Origin: an uncultured Actinomycetes bacterium
Lineage (GTDB): Bacteria > Actinomycetota > Coriobacteriia > Coriobacteriales > Atopobiaceae
DNA: 64,000 bases
Direction: 5' to 3'
NCBI GenBank assembly: GCA_900313905.1
Contig: OMTG01000080.1
Span: forward strand, 29,208-93,207
In this document: positions 62,130 to 64,000 of the stretch, piece after piece
Layout: each line of letters starts with the position of its first letter
How positions within the stretch are numbered: position 1 is the first letter of the stretch
Made by a program: the position numbers and the translations under genes
The notes under the pieces: generated by a model
What the model saw: only the letters and a program-made list of their open reading frames with translations
What the model was told of the DNA's origin: nothing
The model's database searches: none

Positions 62130-62311
62130 GGATGTCCTCCGTAGTGCACCTGAAGTCTTTCATGTTCAGAATCACTAGCAAGATGCTAGCACAGCGAACG
62201 CCATCTCATACAAATCCCAGACTGCGAGCGTGCGCTAGTTCGACGCCTGCGGCTCTTCCTATCGGGCTTCGACCAGTCCTGCCCACACCCGTCGGTTAGC
62301 TGCCGGAATAC

Positions 62312-62340
62312 AAAAAGAACCAGACATTTCTGCCTGGCTC
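62312..62340 (-). terminator. Terminator of the first tRNA-Asn gene
   Basis: On the minus strand GAGCCAGGCA pairs with TGTCTGGTTC (10 bp with two G-U pairs, tetraloop GAAA; 62317-62340), followed by TTTTTGTATT. It starts 10 bases after the tRNA 3' end. Confidence 0.85.
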
Positions 62341-62350
62341 TCGAAAATTC

Positions 62351-62425
62351 TGGCTCCCCGGGTAGGGTTCGAACCTACGACACACTGATTAACAGTCAGT
62401 TGCGCTACCACTGCGCCACCGGGGA
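62351..62425 (-). tRNA. tRNA-Asn (anticodon GUU), copy 1
   Basis: The minus strand folds as a standard cloverleaf. The acceptor stem is TCCCCGG/CCGGGGA with discriminator G, the D-arm contains GTGGTAGCGC, the anticodon stem ACTGA/TCAGT encloses CTGTTAA (anticodon GUU), and the T-arm is GTAGGTTCGAACCCTAC. The 3' CCA is encoded (62351-62353). Total 75 bases. An identical copy lies at 63813-63887. Confidence 0.97.
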
Positions 62426-62454
62426 ATATGTGCTGCGCCCTTGCGCAAGAAAAG

Positions 62455-62482
62455 AGTATACGACTTCGTCCAGAAGATGCAA
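62455..62482 (-). promoter_or_regulatory. Promoter of tRNA-Asn copy 1
   Basis: TTGCAT (62477-62482) and TATACT (62455-62460) on the minus strand are separated by 16 bases. The second tRNA-Asn gene has the same hexamers and spacing. Confidence 0.75.
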
Positions 62483-62731
62483 GCATGAATTTTGACAATC
62501 CTCGCTGCGGTACCCACCGCAGCACCTTCATCATATGTGTTTCAGAAAGTCACATATGGGGAATCCTTGGTCAGGGAGGTCCTGCGGCACAGGATGCCTA
62601 TGCCAGAAGACCGCAAGCCTCCAGCTGTCCTGGCAACGGCCAGGATGGTCATGCTCACCTGCAAGGATGAGCATGCACAGGATACCCACACGTCAGCGCA
62701 GCATGCGCTGCAATCTGCGAAGGAGCCCATC
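62483..62731 (+). other. hslO upstream region with inverted repeats
   Basis: The 250 bases ahead of hslO contain no supported gene. Three perfect inverted repeats occur: GCTGCGG/CCGCAGC (62504-62523), CATATGTG/CACATATG (62532-62558) and CATGCTCA/TGAGCATG (62650-62675). They could be operators or leader hairpins for the heat- and oxidation-linked chaperone gene. A clear promoter was not found. Confidence 0.45.
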
Positions 62732-63685
62732 ATGGATGAGAGCAGCAATACCTGGCAGGAAGCATTCGCTTTGGCGGAGGCCGACGTGATCGACCTTGCT
62801 GCAGCCAAGATCCGCAGAGGCGACCACATCGTGCGCGGCACCGCAGCGGACGGGCAGCTCCGCGCATTCGCGATCACAGCAAAGAACAGCGTCGAGGAGC
62901 TCCGTCGCCGGCATAGCTCCTCCCCTGTCGTGACGGCCGGCCTTGGCCGCCTCATGATGGCAGGCATGATGATGGGGGCCATGAACAAGGGAGAGGATGA
63001 GCTGATCACCCTCACGATGCAGGGAGACGGTCCGGCAGGCCGCTATACGGTCACTGCCAACAATCATGGACAGGCGAAGGGCTATGCGAACCATCCCCAT
63101 GTCTGGCTGCCCCTGAATGGAAAGGGGAAGCTCGATGTCGGCGGCTCCATCGGGCAGGGCACGCTCTCGGTCGTGCATGACTTCCCCGGGGCCGACCCCT
63201 ATTCGAGCGAGGTGCCTCTCGTCACGGGCGAGGTCGGCGACGACCTTGCCTACTACTTCGCGCTGAGCGACCAGATCCCTACCTCTCTGGGCGTCGGCGT
63301 CCTCGTGGATACCGATACCTCGGTGCGCCAGGCTGGCGGCTTCATCGTCCAGGCCATGCCGGGATGGGAGCCGGCCGTGAGGGACCATCTCGAGGCGAAC
63401 CTCAAGGACGTGACATCAGTCACCGATCTTCTGGAAGCCGGCATGAGCCCCACCGATATCCTGGCCCACGTCCTCGATGGCTTGGACTATCAGGAGCTCG
63501 ATGTAATGCCTGCAGAGTTCCACTGTGGCTGCACCCGCGAGCGTGCGGCACGTGCTGTCACCGCTCTCGGCAGATCCGAGCTTGACGACATGATCGAGAA
63601 GGAGGAGCCTGCAGATGTCTTCTGCCACTTCTGTGGCGCCCACTACCAATTCCAGCCTGAAGAGCTCCAAAAGATGCTTGGATAG
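62732..63685 (+). CDS. hslO: Redox-regulated chaperone Hsp33
   Basis: Hsp33 is a holdase switched on by oxidation and unfolding of its zinc domain. The 317-residue protein has DHIVRGTAADGQLRAFAIT, VTAGLGRLMMAGMMMGAMNKGEDELITL (quoted by parts: GLGRLMMAG and DELITLTMQGDGPAG), GGFIVQAMPG and the redox-switch cysteines Cys265/Cys267 (CGC) and Cys298/Cys301 (CHFC). The start at 62732 has AAGGAG 7-12 bases upstream and leaves an unusual N-terminal extension of about 30 residues. It lies between two tRNA-Asn genes on the opposite strand. Confidence 0.95.
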   Translation: MDESSNTWQEAFALAEADVIDLAAAKIRRGDHIVRGTAADGQLRAFAITAKNSVEELRRRHSSSPVVTAGLGRLMMAGMMMGAMNKGEDELITLTMQGDGPAGRYTVTANNHGQAKGYANHPHVWLPLNGKGKLDVGGSIGQGTLSVVHDFPGADPYSSEVPLVTGEVGDDLAYYFALSDQIPTSLGVGVLVDTDTSVRQAGGFIVQAMPGWEPAVRDHLEANLKDVTSVTDLLEAGMSPTDILAHVLDGLDYQELDVMPAEFHCGCTRERAARAVTALGRSELDDMIEKEEPADVFCHFCGAHYQFQPEELQKMLG

Positions 63686-63770
63686 CAGAAGATCCTGGCT
63701 CCAGCGGCGCTCTACCCTGCCCCTGCGCTTCGGTATGGGGTGAGGTGTATAACGTCATTCGATTCAATGA

Positions 63771-63804
63771 GAAGGCCTGCCCAGCTCATGCTGGACAGGC
63801 CTTC
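63771..63804 (-). terminator. Terminator hairpin of tRNA-Asn copy 2 / convergent hslO
   Basis: GAAGGCCTGCCCAGC (63771-63785) and GCTGGACAGGCCTTC (63790-63804) form a 15-bp stem with one wobble pair and a 4-base loop. It sits between the convergent hslO and tRNA-Asn genes. U-tracts are weak on both sides (TCATTG on the minus strand). Confidence 0.65.
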
Positions 63805-63812
63805 GAATCTGC

Positions 63813-63887
63813 TGGCTCCCCGGGTAGGGTTCGAACCTACGACACACTGATTAACAGTCAGTTGCGCTACCACTGCGCCACCGGGGA
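63813..63887 (-). tRNA. tRNA-Asn (anticodon GUU), copy 2
   Basis: This copy is identical over all 75 bases to the tRNA at 62351-62425, including the encoded CCA (63813-63815) and the GUU anticodon. The sequence just upstream of the 5' end (ATATGTGCTGCGCCCTTGCG in plus-strand sense) is also shared, which shows that the duplication included part of the promoter region. Confidence 0.97.
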
Positions 63888-63915
63888 ATATGTGCTGCGC
63901 CCTTGCGCATAAGCA

Positions 63916-63943
63916 AGTATACGGGAACAGGCTCTCAATGCAA
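63916..63943 (-). promoter_or_regulatory. Promoter of tRNA-Asn copy 2
   Basis: TTGCAT (63938-63943) and TATACT (63916-63921) on the minus strand are separated by 16 bases, the same hexamers and spacing as the first copy, while the spacer sequence between them has diverged. Confidence 0.75.
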
Positions 63944-64000
63944 GAAAAATTTTTCCCGCTTCAGAAAATCGCTGTTTTATGCAGCATTCCCGCACAAGCC

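Noticed and set aside
62351..63887. tRNA-Asn pair considered as attachment sites of a genomic island
   Set aside because: The segment between them is only hslO, a core gene with normal composition, and no integrase or phage gene is present.

Overview
The window is about 64 kb of dense, roughly 60% G+C bacterial chromosome. It most likely comes from a member of the Coriobacteriia (Olsenella/Atopobium/Collinsella-type anaerobic Actinobacteria). Actinobacterial hallmarks are present: the mycobacterial-type integration host factor mIHF next to gmk and rpoZ, a GarA/OdhI-like FHA protein paired with an FtsR-like MerR regulator, and the lexA / LysM protein / nrdR arrangement. They sit among genes more familiar from low-G+C bacteria: RNase Y, RNase J, SpoVS, PyrR, the PyrK/PyrDB pair, RecX and DnaJ. 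That mixture is typical of Coriobacteriia, but the genus is an inference. Apart from the first few hundred bases and one 0.6-kb gap, this is core genome. I see no insertion sequence, prophage, integrase or CRISPR array.

Layout. 1-609: a small autoregulated-looking XRE regulator and its truncated partner. 609-1553: a patatin-like lipase. 1739-8708 (+): CDP-alcohol phosphatidyltransferase, D-Ala-D-Ala carboxypeptidase, a GcvT-like folate-domain protein, RidA, FHA protein, MerR regulator, Apt, then a ClC antiporter after a terminator. 9349-12733 (-): TrxB, a purine permease, Dut and NrdR. 12853-14109: a LysM cell-division-inhibitor-like gene and lexA, divergent across three LexA boxes. 14871-21554 (-): one apparent operon rny - GHKL ATPase - spoVS - miaB - miaA - hflX. 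21849-23616 (-): recA-recX behind a LexA-boxed promoter. 23825-32571 (-): rnj - ftsK - rodZ-like - yajQ - rimO - pgsA - cinA. 32852-35511 (-): rpsO and pnp. 35657-47306 (-): lepA - dus - hemW - two tandem dnaJ genes - mtaB - phoH - ybeY - dgkA - era - recO. 47531-47803 (+): rpsT. 47904-54590 (-): mihF - gmk - rpoZ - thiI - comEA - comEC - holA. 54777-60047 (-): pyrR-B-C-K-D-F behind a structured leader. 60524-62129 (-): a Wzm/Wzt-type polysaccharide ABC exporter. 62351-63887: two identical tRNA-Asn genes flanking hslO (Hsp33).

How the genes work together. RNase Y, RNase J and PNPase form an mRNA-decay set of the kind used by bacteria without RNase E. MiaA/MiaB, MtaB, RimO, Dus, ThiI, LepA, Era, YbeY, HflX and S15/S20 are translation and tRNA/ribosome maturation functions. 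LexA, RecA, RecX and the LysM protein form an SOS unit with visible operators. PyrR and the pyr enzymes make UMP, with Gmk, Apt, Dut and the purine permease handling other nucleotides.

The most unusual items are a membrane-anchored DnaJ variant lying next to canonical DnaJ, a MutL-like GHKL ATPase of unknown function between rny and spoVS, a set of 24-bp-phased heptamers over the first regulator's promoter, and a hairpin that exactly covers the comEA ribosome-binding site.
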